7,702 bases of DNA, from contig CANJSR010000230.1 in the NCBI GenBank assembly GCA_947476855.1, positions 1-7,702 on the forward strand, read 5' to 3'. The stretch comes from Acetobacteraceae bacterium (lineage in GTDB: Bacteria > Pseudomonadota > Alphaproteobacteria > Acetobacterales > Acetobacteraceae). A program made the translations under genes and the position numbers. Below, piece by piece: positions 1-6,493 of the stretch (position 1 is the stretch's first letter; each line of letters opens with the position of its first letter). Below the pieces are notes generated by a model. It worked only from the letters and a program-made list of their open reading frames with translations. It searched no databases and was not told where the DNA came from.

Positions 1-1354
1 GAAGTGGGACTGGGAATCCTTCCCCGACTACCTGAACGCGCTGGAGCGTCTGCCGCGCACGATCGACGTGGCCGCCCAGGTCTCGCACCATCCGTTGCGG
101 GTCTATGTGATGGGCGACCGCGCGGTGCGCCGGGAGAAGGCCACGCCCGACGATATTGAGACCATGAGCCGCCTGACCGAGGAAGCCCTCCGCGCCGGCG
201 CCTTTGGCTTCACGACCTCGCGCACCGACCAGCACAAGACGACCTCCGGCGACCTGGTGCCTGGCCGTTATTCCGAGGAAAAGGAGTTGCTCGGCATCGC
301 CCGCGCCTTCAAGCGTGTCGGCCGCGGCACCTATGGAATGCTCAGCGACTTTGAGGACGAGACGGCGGAGTTCCGCTGGATCACCGAGCTCTGCAAGACC
401 AACAATGTGCCGTTCTGGTTCCTGCTGACCGACCGCTCCTACGATCCGGACCGGTGGCGGCGGCTGATGATGGGCGTGCGCAAGGCGCGGGCCGACGGCG
501 CGCAGGTCACCGCCCAGGTGGCAGGCCGTCCGGTGGGTATCATCCTGGGCCTGACCACGTCTCTGACTCCCTTCGCCGCCCGCCCGACCTTCGCCGCGCT
601 GCTGAAGCTGCCGTTGGCCGAACGCCTGGCGCGCCTGCGCGACCCGGTGATCCGGGCGCAAATCCTGAACGAGGACTCCTCCGAGGAACTGCTGGCCGTC
701 CTGCCGCCCTTGCAGCGTCCGATCGCCACGCGCTGGGATCGGCAATACGTGCTGGGCGACCCGCCGGACTACGAACCCGACGACAGTCGCTCGATCGCTG
801 CGCTGGCGGCGAAGACGAACCTGACGCCCGAGGAGTTCTGCTACGACTACCTGACCGGAGAGAACGGCGACCGGATGCTGTTCTATCCCGTCACCAACTA
901 CGTCTATGGCGATCATGGCGTGGTGCACCAGATGATTACCGACCCGGATACGCTGCTGGGCCTCGGGGATGGCGGGGCGCATTGCGGGCTGATCTGCGAC
1001 AGCTCGCTCCCGACCTACATGCTGACGCACTGGGCGCGGGATCGGGACCGCGGGCCGCAGCTCCGGCTGGAATTCGTGGTGAAGCGGCTGACCAGCGAAA
1101 CCGCGGACTTCTTCGGCTTCAACGACCGCGGTCGTCTGGCGGTGGGCAAGAAGGCCGATTTGAACATCATCGACCACAACAACCTGCGTCTGTTTCACCC
1201 GGAGATGCGCTACGACCTGCCCGCCGGCGGCAAGCGCCTGGTGCAGCGCGCGCAGGGCTACCATGCGACGTTCAACAGCGGCGTCTGCATCTTCGAGAAC
1301 GACCAGGAAACCGGGGCTCGTCCCGGCCGCCTGGTGCGTGCGGGGAAGCTCTGA
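1..1354 (+). CDS. N-acyl-D-amino-acid deacylase-type amidohydrolase, 5'-truncated
   Basis: The reading frame is open from the window edge (first whole codon at base 2) to a TGA at 1352-1354, giving 450 visible residues. It reads KWDWESFPDYLNALERLPR near its start, a stretch typical of the D-aminoacylase / amidohydrolase family 3 proteins. About 120 N-terminal residues, including the HxH metal motif of the TIM barrel, should lie outside the window if the protein has the usual 550-580 residues. Visible marks are VAGRPVGIILGL around residue 173, the late metal-site segment GLGDGGAHCGL around 320-330 (DGGAH at 323-327), and the C-terminal beta-sandwich signature GKKADLNIID at 382-391. Family members are zinc enzymes that remove the acyl group from N-acyl-D-amino acids, but many relatives have unknown substrates, so the exact substrate is inference. 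GTG at 68 is an internal valine and not the start. A hairpin follows the stop. Confidence 0.88.
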   Translation, partial: KWDWESFPDYLNALERLPRTIDVAAQVSHHPLRVYVMGDRAVRREKATPDDIETMSRLTEEALRAGAFGFTTSRTDQHKTTSGDLVPGRYSEEKELLGIARAFKRVGRGTYGMLSDFEDETAEFRWITELCKTNNVPFWFLLTDRSYDPDRWRRLMMGVRKARADGAQVTAQVAGRPVGIILGLTTSLTPFAARPTFAALLKLPLAERLARLRDPVIRAQILNEDSSEELLAVLPPLQRPIATRWDRQYVLGDPPDYEPDDSRSIAALAAKTNLTPEEFCYDYLTGENGDRMLFYPVTNYVYGDHGVVHQMITDPDTLLGLGDGGAHCGLICDSSLPTYMLTHWARDRDRGPQLRLEFVVKRLTSETADFFGFNDRGRLAVGKKADLNIIDHNNLRLFHPEMRYDLPAGGKRLVQRAQGYHATFNSGVCIFENDQETGARPGRLVRAGKL

Positions 1355-1362
1355 GGCGCTCA

Positions 1363-1391
1363 TGACGGGGGCGCATCTGTGAGCCCCGTCA
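1363..1391 (+). terminator. Hairpin downstream of the amidohydrolase, possible terminator
   Basis: A perfect 8-base-pair stem, TGACGGGG at 1363-1370 with CCCCGTCA at 1384-1391 and a 13-base loop, begins eight bases after the TGA of the amidohydrolase. No T-run follows, so it is not a classical intrinsic terminator. It may still stop or stabilise the transcript end. Position is the main argument. Confidence 0.4.
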
Positions 1392-1435
1392 CAGCGTAAT
1401 AGCGTGTTTGCTGGCACGATTGCATGGTTTTCCCC

Positions 1436-1443
1436 ACGAGGGG
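1436..1443 (+). promoter_or_regulatory. Ribosome binding site of the BPSL0067-family gene
   Basis: ACGAGGGG ends six bases before the ATG at 1450. An in-frame TGA at 1444-1446 lies two codons upstream of that ATG, so no longer in-frame start is possible and 1450 is well fixed. Confidence 0.7.
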
Positions 1444-1449
1444 TGAACC

Positions 1450-1854
1450 ATGCCGGACAGCAAACAGGATGCCTCACCAATGGTCTATATCGCGACGGAC
1501 CCGGATGCCGACCTCAATACTTCGGTCGGCGACGGGCAGTGTGTGGCCTATGTGAAAAAGGCCGCAAAAACCCCCGCCAGTTCACTGTGGGCCGAGGGCG
1601 AGCACGTCCGTGGCGCGGATCTGCAACGCGGCACGGCAATCGCGACGTTTCAGGACCGAGAATACAAGAACGCGACTAACGGCACGTCGCACGCGGCGAT
1701 CTACCTGGGGCAGGATGGCAAAGGCATCCAGGTCCATGACCAATGGGTCAAGAAAGGGGGTGAGCGACACGTCGTCCAGCCTCGTACCATTCGGTTCAAG
1801 GGCGGCAAGGGCCTCCCCGTGGATGACGGCGACGCCTATTCCGTAATCGCGTAA
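1450..1854 (+). CDS. BPSL0067 family protein (NlpC/P60-like cysteine amidase fold)
   Basis: This is a 134-residue protein. The motif GDGQCVAYVKKA carries the likely catalytic Cys31, and GTAIATF at 61-67 followed by SHAAIYLGQ carries the likely catalytic His81. IQVHDQW at 93-99 completes the pattern I recognise as the BPSL0067 family, named after a Burkholderia pseudomallei protein and related to NlpC/P60 and CHAP peptidoglycan amidases. The N-terminus (MPDSKQDASP) is hydrophilic and there is no signal peptide or membrane segment. If it acts on the cell wall it must therefore be exported by a dedicated route such as type VI secretion, or released by lysis; this is inference. No immunity-like gene or secretion gene is adjacent. 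Hand-counted G+C over 1501-1860 is about 62 %, against about 70 % in the ureohydrolase gene, which fits acquisition by transfer. Cell-wall activity is not shown by the sequence alone. Confidence 0.8.
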   Translation: MPDSKQDASPMVYIATDPDADLNTSVGDGQCVAYVKKAAKTPASSLWAEGEHVRGADLQRGTAIATFQDREYKNATNGTSHAAIYLGQDGKGIQVHDQWVKKGGERHVVQPRTIRFKGGKGLPVDDGDAYSVIA

Positions 1855-1867
1855 ACTAGGCCCCCGA

Positions 1868-2071
1868 TCAGTAGGGCGGCCGGCCGCTGTACATCGCGTC
1901 CCGGATCTTCCGGTCCGTGTGATACTGGCTGACCGAATAGGCCGCCCAGATCGCGGCCGGGATCCAGCCGATCAGAGTGATCTGCAGCAGCAGGCAGATG
2001 ATCCCGGCAAATGGGCGCCCGATCGTGAAGAAGGCCAGCCAGGGCAGGAAGATCGCGATAAAGAGGCGCAT
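1868..2071 (-). CDS. YqaE/Pmp3 family membrane peptide (UPF0057)
   Basis: This is a 67-residue protein starting MRLFIAIFLPWLAFFTIGRP, which matches the family pattern of a short N-terminus leading straight into a first helix with an FLP motif. A second helix follows, with the family signature LIGWIPAAIWAAYSV around residues 33-47. The tail SQYHTDRKIRDAMYSGRPPY is polar and somewhat longer than in the roughly 52-residue classical members. Family proteins are inner- or plasma-membrane proteolipids linked in yeast and plants to ion homeostasis and stress tolerance; the bacterial role is poorly known. The start is chosen by family fit: no clear Shine-Dalgarno lies upstream, and a 12-base dyad occupies that place. 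The gene converges on the BPSL0067-family gene with 13 bases between stops. Confidence 0.85.
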   Translation of the reverse strand: MRLFIAIFLPWLAFFTIGRPFAGIICLLLQITLIGWIPAAIWAAYSVSQYHTDRKIRDAMYSGRPPY

Positions 2072-2075
2072 GGGG

Positions 2076-2087
2076 GACGGTTCCGTC
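2076..2087. promoter_or_regulatory. Short dyad abutting the YqaE-family start codon
   Basis: GACGG-TT-CCGTC is a perfect inverted repeat with a two-base centre, four bases upstream of the YqaE-family ATG (minus strand), where a ribosome binding site would be expected. The loop is too short for an RNA hairpin, so if it is functional it would be a protein-binding site. It is short enough to be chance. Confidence 0.2.
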
Positions 2088-2272
2088 TCGGGTCCAGGAT
2101 CACCCTATATCGGGTTTCCGTATCCGATTTCCATGCCCAACCGTTCTCCCTTCGGCATTGGTCTGGCCCGCCCTCGCGCGCACCGAAAGACCATCCCGAA
2201 GTGAAAACTGGCCGCGCCGGCCAGTCGGGCGGTACAGTCGCGCGCGGACACCCCGCCGCGCGAACCGGCGAC
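2088..2272. promoter_or_regulatory. Divergent intergenic region between the YqaE-family and ureohydrolase genes
   Basis: Promoters for both divergent genes should lie here, but I cannot place a convincing -35/-10 pair on either strand. Two structures are visible: a spaced dyad ATCGG (2109-2113) with CCGAT (2124-2128), and a 7-base-pair hairpin ACTGGCC (2207-2213) with GGCCAGT (2219-2225), loop GCGCC, in the probable leader of the ureohydrolase. I saw no paired ACGR-loop hairpins of the guanidine-II riboswitch type. Confidence 0.3.
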
Positions 2273-2278
2273 GAGGAG
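2273..2278 (+). promoter_or_regulatory. Ribosome binding site of the ureohydrolase gene
   Basis: GAGGAG lies six bases before ATG 2285. It decides the start: the same frame is open back to 1919, but that extension overlaps the YqaE-family gene in antisense and is not protein-like. Confidence 0.8.
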
Positions 2279-2284
2279 AGCACC

Positions 2285-3274
2285 ATGCCCGAGATCAAGC
2301 AGCCCGCCACCTACCTCGACCTCGCCGACCCGCAGGCCCGCCCGCGCTACACCGGGATCGCGTCCTTCTTCCGCGCCCCCGTCGAGACGGACCTGACGGC
2401 GGTGGATATCGGCGTGATCGGCGTCCCCTTCGACGGGGGCGTCACCAACCGCACCGGCGCCCGCCATGGCCCCCGCGCGGTGCGGGAGCAATCGACGCTG
2501 CTCCGCCGGATCAACGGCGTCACCGGTATCGCCCCCTTCGCCGCCTGCCGGGTCCGCGACCTCGGCGATTGCTGGATCGAGAAGCCCTACGAACTGGTCG
2601 GCGCGCTGGAGGAGATCACCGCCTTCTACCGCCCCGTCATCGCCGCGGGGATCACGCCGCTCTCGGTCGGTGGAGACCATTCGATCAGCCTGCCGATCCT
2701 GCGCGCGGTGGCGACCACGGGACCCATCGGGATGATCCATATCGATGCCCATTGCGACACGGGGGATGACTACCTCGGCTCCCGCTTCCATCACGGCGCG
2801 CCGTTCCGGCGGGCGGTGGACGAAGGGCTGCTCGACCCCAGGCGCGTGATCCAGATCGGCATCCGCGGCACCGTCAACGACCCCGACCATTGGGGCTTCA
2901 GCCAGCGCAGCGGCATGCGGGTGCTGCCGATGGAGGAGTTCCACGACCAGGGCTGGCGATTCGCGGCCGAGGAAGCCCGTCGCGTGGTCGGCGCCGGCCC
3001 GGTCTACCTGACCTTCGACATCGACAGCCTGGACCCCTCCCAGGCGCCGGGCACCGGCACGCCCGAGGCCGGCGGGATGACGGCGCTGGAGGCGCTGCGC
3101 CTGCTGCGCGCGCTGCGCGGCCTCGACATCATCGGCGGCGACCTGGTGGAGGTGGCCCCACCCTTCGATGTCGGGACCATCACCGCCTTCAACGGCGCCT
3201 CCATCCTGTTCGAAATCCTCTGCCTGCTCGCCGAGGCTCGGCTTGGGCGCCAGGCGAGCGGTTCGGCTGGCTAG
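2285..3274 (+). CDS. Ureohydrolase family protein (agmatinase / guanidino-acid hydrolase)
   Basis: This complete 329-residue enzyme of the arginase/agmatinase superfamily has all binuclear manganese motifs: GGDHS at 129-133 (His132), DAHCD at 154-158 (Asp154, His156, Asp158), and FDIDSLDPS at 244-252 (Asp245, Asp247), followed by APGTGTPEAGG and the late DLVEV (Glu289). The family hydrolyses a guanidino group to urea and an amine in the cytoplasm. The substrate is uncertain. The early segment TNRTGARHGPRAVREQS (54-70) and the substrate loop after DAHCDTGDDYLG resemble guanidinobutyrase/guanidinopropionase-like proteins as much as SpeB, so agmatine, 4-guanidinobutyrate, 3-guanidinopropionate or guanidine are all possible. 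The length is slightly above that of E. coli SpeB (about 306). Arginase is less likely given the APGTGTP segment. The TAG stop lies in the CTAGAG end of a repeat element, so the last residues (ASGSAG) may be repeat-shaped. No transporter or regulator is adjacent. Confidence 0.92.
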   Translation: MPEIKQPATYLDLADPQARPRYTGIASFFRAPVETDLTAVDIGVIGVPFDGGVTNRTGARHGPRAVREQSTLLRRINGVTGIAPFAACRVRDLGDCWIEKPYELVGALEEITAFYRPVIAAGITPLSVGGDHSISLPILRAVATTGPIGMIHIDAHCDTGDDYLGSRFHHGAPFRRAVDEGLLDPRRVIQIGIRGTVNDPDHWGFSQRSGMRVLPMEEFHDQGWRFAAEEARRVVGAGPVYLTFDIDSLDPSQAPGTGTPEAGGMTALEALRLLRALRGLDIIGGDLVEVAPPFDVGTITAFNGASILFEILCLLAEARLGRQASGSAG

Positions 3275-3378
3275 AGCATGATCGGCCTGAGCGTACACGT
3301 CACAGGCCGTGAATCATGCGATCAAACAAAGAGCTAGAGCGCGTTCTCCGTTTCCGGTCAGGCTGAACGCGCTCTAGC
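3271..3378. repeat. Two-hairpin intergenic repeat with CTAGAGC/GCTCTAG ends
   Basis: The unit opens with CTAGAGC (3271-3277) and closes with GCTCTAG (3371-3377). Hairpin 1 pairs GCATGATCGGCCTG (3276-3289) with CAGGCCG (3303-3309) and ATCATGC (3313-3319), leaving a TGA bulge at 3310-3312. Hairpin 2 is a perfect 14-base-pair stem, GCTAGAGCGCGTTC (3333-3346) with GAACGCGCTCTAGC (3365-3378), loop 18 bases. The palindromic CTAG at the left edge gives the TAG stop of the ureohydrolase (+). The CTAG at the right edge gives the TAG stop (3374-3376) of the minus-strand gene. From memory it resembles intergenic palindromic repeats (TAGAGCATGATC..., GCGCTCTAG) dispersed in alphaproteobacterial genomes, but copy number cannot be seen here. 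It probably also works as a two-way transcript end. Confidence 0.75.
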
Positions 3379-3757
3379 GGAAGCCAGTCCGCGAGTCACT
3401 GAGCGGAGAGTGCAATCCCTCGGTTGGTTGCAGGCCGTGCAGCGCGTCCGCCGTGTCGTTGCGCAGCGTGCCGGAGGCGATCCCGACCGGTTCGGCCGCC
3501 ACCCCGCAGGGATGGTTCACCGCCGAGGCCGCCGCCGACGGAGTCGCGCCCACCGTTTGCCCCACGCCTCTCCCCAAGGGAGACCCAGTCGTGGATGCGT
3601 GCCCGACGACGCCGACAACCGAGATCAGCCCGGTCGGTTCAAGCGTCGCGGCGACACCGCGAGGGGCGGGCGCGGAGGCCCCACAATCCACGGGTGGCAA
3701 GGCGCCGCCACCCACCAGCAGGCCCGCGAGGGCCACTATCGGTGATATCCAACGCAT
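3374..3757 (-). CDS. Hypothetical small secreted protein
   Basis: I do not recognise this 127-residue protein. Starting at ATG 3757, with AGAGG five bases upstream on the minus strand, it begins MRWISPIVALAGLLVGGGALP, which looks like a signal peptide or a single N-terminal helix. The remainder is rich in Ala, Gly, Val, Thr and Pro (for example ASAPAPRGVAATLEPTGLIS and TPSAAASAVNHP), with only three cysteines and no catalytic motif. The frame continues 14 codons upstream to a GTG at 3799, but that extension breaks the signal-peptide pattern. Third-position G+C (about 78 % by hand) is lower than expected for a well-expressed gene here, and overlapping frames on the plus strand are also open, so a non-coding origin remains possible. 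Its stop codon is part of the CTCTAG repeat end, so the C-terminus (SDSRTGFR) may be set by repeat insertion. It lies 82 bases downstream of hpnN on the same strand. Confidence 0.42.
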   Translation of the reverse strand: MRWISPIVALAGLLVGGGALPPVDCGASAPAPRGVAATLEPTGLISVVGVVGHASTTGSPLGRGVGQTVGATPSAAASAVNHPCGVAAEPVGIASGTLRNDTADALHGLQPTEGLHSPLSDSRTGFR

Positions 3758-3818
3758 CCGGACCTCTGTGCACGATTTCGTGCATCCATTTGTATTCACG
3801 CGTTACGGCGGCAACATA

Positions 3819-3839
3819 CCTGGGTCACTACATCCCAGG
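3819..3839 (-). terminator. Hairpin directly after the hpnN stop
   Basis: CCTGGG (3819-3824) pairs with CCCAGG (3834-3839) across a 9-base loop. It starts at the base next to the hpnN stop codon. The stem is only six pairs and is followed on the minus strand by TATGTTGCC, with no U-run, so it is at most a weak terminator. The next 61 bases up to the hypothetical gene show no other clear signal. Confidence 0.35.
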
Positions 3840-6428
3840 CTACATCCCCTTGGGTCGCCCCATCGCCGCCAGCAACGCCGGCAGGAATACAAGACTTGAG
3901 ACCAAAGTGCATCCCAAACTGATCAGCAGCAGCAATCCCATGCTCGCCGTGCCCGGATGGCCCGACAGCGCCAGCGCGCCAAAGGCCATCGCCGTCGTCA
4001 GGGCCGAGAACACGACCGCGCGCGTGGTGGCCGATCCCAGCGGGTTGCTCAGGCCTTCCCGCCAGTTCATCACGAAATACACATTGTAGGATACGCCGAC
4101 GCCCAGCAGCAGGGGCAGGGCGATGATGTTGGCGAAGTTCAGCTTCATCCCGATCACCACCACGACCAGCAGGGTCAGCAGCGACGACAGCAGCAGCGGC
4201 GCCATCACCAGCGCCACGTCCAGGACCCGCCGCTGCACCACCATCAGCATGGCCGCGATCACGATCAGCGCGGTGATCGACGCCGAGCGGAAGGCACCGA
4301 CGATGGTGTCGCTGGTGGCGTCGATTTTGATTGCCGGTCCGCCGGCCTCGGGTGCCACGGTCCGGACCTGGGCGGCGAATTCCTTGATCGCGCCGGCCGC
4401 CAGGGCCTCATCGGTCGCGTTCACCTGCATCCGCAGCCGCCCGTCCGGCGCCACCCAGTCGCGCGCGATCGTCTCCGGCACCGTCTCCCGCGTCACCGGC
4501 TCCGCCGTCAGGGACATCCGCAGTCGTTCCAACTGCGCGGGCAGGAAGCGGGTCAGGGCGGCATTGGCCGAGACCAGGATGGCCTCCGGCGCCTTCGCCA
4601 GCGCCTTCAGGTCGCGTCCGATGTCGGCCAGCGGATGGTCGTTCGGCAGCTTGGCCATCGCCGGCTCGATCTGCGCCAGGGCGGTTTCCGCGGCCAGCCG
4701 CACCTCCTCGGCCGTGACAGGGGCGGCCGAGACCCGGGCGTTCAGCGTCGGCGCCAGGATCGTGTTGGCATCCGCGATCAGGGCCAGTTTTTCCGGCTGG
4801 TTGGGGGGCACGAAGGACAGGAGGCTGATCACGCCCGACACGGTGGGCAGAGACCGGAGCCTGTCCGCCATGGCGGTCACCTCGGCCTGGTTCCGGACCA
4901 GGATGTCCACCGTATAGGGGTTGGTCAGCGGGCTTTCGATCAGCTCCCGCAGGGTCCGCACCGCCTCGGTGTTCGGGTCCTTGGTGCCCAGCGGGTCGGC
5001 GTTGAAGCTCAGGCGCGGGATCAGCACCATCCCGGCCACGACCAGCAGGGCCGAGGCGCCGAGGATCACCCAGCGCCCCCGCGTTACCACGGGATCGAGC
5101 GGGGCGGCCCAGGCGAAGCCGACTTCCTCCTGCTCCCCGCGCGGGCGGAACAGCGTGATGACGGCGGGCAGGAAGGTCACGGAACAGGCGAACCCGATCA
5201 GCATGCCCCCGCCCGCGATCAGGCCGAGTTCCGCGACGCCGGCGAAATCGGTGGGCAGGAAGCCGAGGAAGCCCGCGGCACTCGCCAGCGCCGCCAGCAG
5301 CATCTGCGGCCCGGCCAGGCGCGCGGTCAGCGCCATGGCGGTGGCGGGATCGCCGGAAATGAGGCGGTACTCGCGGTAGCGGACCGAGAACTGGATGCCG
5401 AAATCGACCGCCATGCCCAGGAACAGGATGCCGAAGCCCACCGAAATCACGTTCAGCGTGCCTACCGCCACCGCGGCGAACAGCAGCGTCAGCATCAGCC
5501 CCAGGCCCAGCGTCAGCAGGATCGGGATGATCAGCCGCCAGGACCAGACCGCGAGGAACAGGCAGATCGTGACCAGCACGGCGGAGATGATCATGCCCTC
5601 CACCGCGCCGGTGGCGACCGTCGCGAACTCCTCATCCGCCATCGGCACCTGGCCGGTGACGCGGACCCGGGCGGTGCCGACCTTCACGAACTCCAGGTCC
5701 GGGATCATCCGCCGCAGGGCGGCCGTCGCGTCCCCGCCTGGTTCCAAGGCGGTGTGGTCGAGCCTTGGTTGCAGCAGCACGAAGCGGAACCGGCCGGCAA
5801 GATCGGTCAGGTCCCCGCCCAGCAGGTTCTGCCACGACAGCGGCTGCGGCTTGCCGGCCAGGATGTCGGTCAGCGCCACATGGAACGCCTTCAGTGGCGC
5901 CTGGTAGGGCGTGAGGTTCGTGTCCTCCTTCGTCACGCCCATGCCCAGCAGGGCCAGGGCCGAGAACAGCCCGCGCGCCGAGGGATCGGCCACGAGCTGC
6001 CCCAGGAAGGGCTGGGCGTCGATGGTCTTATCCATCAACTCGGCCAGGCGCGCCGGTTCCAGCAGCAGCAGGCCGTACTTGTCGAAGAAGGGCGACGCGT
6101 CGGGGCGGCGGACTGAGCGGAAATGGCGGGTATCGGCCCCTGCCGCCTTGGCCAGGGCGGCGGCGGTGGCGTCCGCTTCCTCGGGCGTGCGGGCGTCCAC
6201 GACGGCGACGATCAGGTCCTGGAATTGCGGGAAATCCCGCGCCATCTCGATCGAGCGCTTCCGCCACGGCAACTCGGCCGAAAACATGAGGTCGGTGTCG
6301 GTGCTGACCCCCATGTGGCTGGACGCATACCAGCCGGAGAAGGCGGCCAGCGCCAGACCAGCAAGCAGCACGGCAAGGGCTTGGCGTCGGCAGGTGTCGA
6401 CAACGCCGACAAGCAGGCGGATCAGCAT
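3840..6428 (-). CDS. hpnN: Hopanoid transporter of the RND superfamily, HpnN
   Basis: This complete 862-residue inner-membrane protein has the two-fold RND/MMPL layout. TM1 is at about 17-34, a large periplasmic domain at 35-275, a five-helix block at about 276-428 with FLGMAVDFGIQFSVRYREY (337 onward), TM7 at about 453-471, a second periplasmic domain to about 713, and a last helix block at 714-862. Family-specific stretches are STDTDLMFSAELPWRKR near 42-58, IIALPLLLGVGVSYNVYFVMNWREG, and SGHPGTASMGLLLLISLGCT near 823-842. HpnN is known to move hopanoids from the inner to the outer membrane and to support envelope stability and growth. ATG 6428 (MLIRLLVGVVDTCRRQ) is chosen because it fits the family N-terminus. 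The longer open frame to 6626 only translates the inverted-repeat element. The ribosome binding site is weak (GAAG, too close). No hopanoid biosynthesis gene is within view. Confidence 0.92.
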   Translation of the reverse strand: MLIRLLVGVVDTCRRQALAVLLAGLALAAFSGWYASSHMGVSTDTDLMFSAELPWRKRSIEMARDFPQFQDLIVAVVDARTPEEADATAAALAKAAGADTRHFRSVRRPDASPFFDKYGLLLLEPARLAELMDKTIDAQPFLGQLVADPSARGLFSALALLGMGVTKEDTNLTPYQAPLKAFHVALTDILAGKPQPLSWQNLLGGDLTDLAGRFRFVLLQPRLDHTALEPGGDATAALRRMIPDLEFVKVGTARVRVTGQVPMADEEFATVATGAVEGMIISAVLVTICLFLAVWSWRLIIPILLTLGLGLMLTLLFAAVAVGTLNVISVGFGILFLGMAVDFGIQFSVRYREYRLISGDPATAMALTARLAGPQMLLAALASAAGFLGFLPTDFAGVAELGLIAGGGMLIGFACSVTFLPAVITLFRPRGEQEEVGFAWAAPLDPVVTRGRWVILGASALLVVAGMVLIPRLSFNADPLGTKDPNTEAVRTLRELIESPLTNPYTVDILVRNQAEVTAMADRLRSLPTVSGVISLLSFVPPNQPEKLALIADANTILAPTLNARVSAAPVTAEEVRLAAETALAQIEPAMAKLPNDHPLADIGRDLKALAKAPEAILVSANAALTRFLPAQLERLRMSLTAEPVTRETVPETIARDWVAPDGRLRMQVNATDEALAAGAIKEFAAQVRTVAPEAGGPAIKIDATSDTIVGAFRSASITALIVIAAMLMVVQRRVLDVALVMAPLLLSSLLTLLVVVVIGMKLNFANIIALPLLLGVGVSYNVYFVMNWREGLSNPLGSATTRAVVFSALTTAMAFGALALSGHPGTASMGLLLLISLGCTLVSSLVFLPALLAAMGRPKGM

Positions 6429-6464
6429 CGCTTCAATGGCACTCGCATGGGAGCGGTCCTGATA

Positions 6465-6475
6465 GTCGGTCCGAC
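6465..6475. promoter_or_regulatory. Short dyad in the hpnN leader
   Basis: GTCGG-T-CCGAC is a perfect inverted repeat 36 bases upstream of the hpnN ATG. It could be an operator half-site pair. At this G+C content it may equally be chance, and I see no clear promoter elements beside it. Confidence 0.18.
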
Positions 6476-6493
6476 CCCTGGGGTCCATTGTTG

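Noticed and set aside
1412..1424. A sigma-54-like promoter, TGGCACGATTGCA, upstream of the BPSL0067-family gene
   Set aside because: Both half-motifs are present, but the GG and GC doublets are 7 bases apart instead of the required 10, so sigma-54 would not be expected to use it.
1404..1679. A 91-codon plus-strand frame overlapping the start of the BPSL0067-family gene
   Set aside because: It is in a different frame from the conserved Cys/His motifs, lacks a ribosome binding site and resembles no family.
1868..2071. The YqaE-family gene as an immunity protein for the BPSL0067-family amidase
   Set aside because: It belongs to a widespread stress-linked proteolipid family, is convergent rather than co-transcribed, and has no periplasmic domain to bind an amidase.
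2088..2284. A guanidine riboswitch upstream of the ureohydrolase
   Set aside because: I looked for paired hairpins with ACGR loops or other guanidine-aptamer features. The only hairpin (2207-2225) has a GCGCC loop and does not fit.
2105..3298. A 397-codon open frame on the minus strand opposite the ureohydrolase
   Set aside because: The composition is Asp/Ala/Gly/His-rich and low in complexity, with no family signature. The plus strand carries a complete enzyme with all metal motifs.
3410..4089. Overlapping plus-strand open frames across the hypothetical gene and the hpnN end
   Set aside because: They are Arg/Pro/Ser-rich translations without domains, ribosome binding sites or family resemblance, and the longest runs into the antisense of hpnN.
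3957..6116. A 719-codon open frame on the plus strand opposite hpnN
   Set aside because: It is an antisense shadow produced by high G+C at third positions. Its translation is a repetitive Gln/Arg/His/Asp/Gly mix with no domain, while the opposite strand encodes an unmistakable RND transporter.
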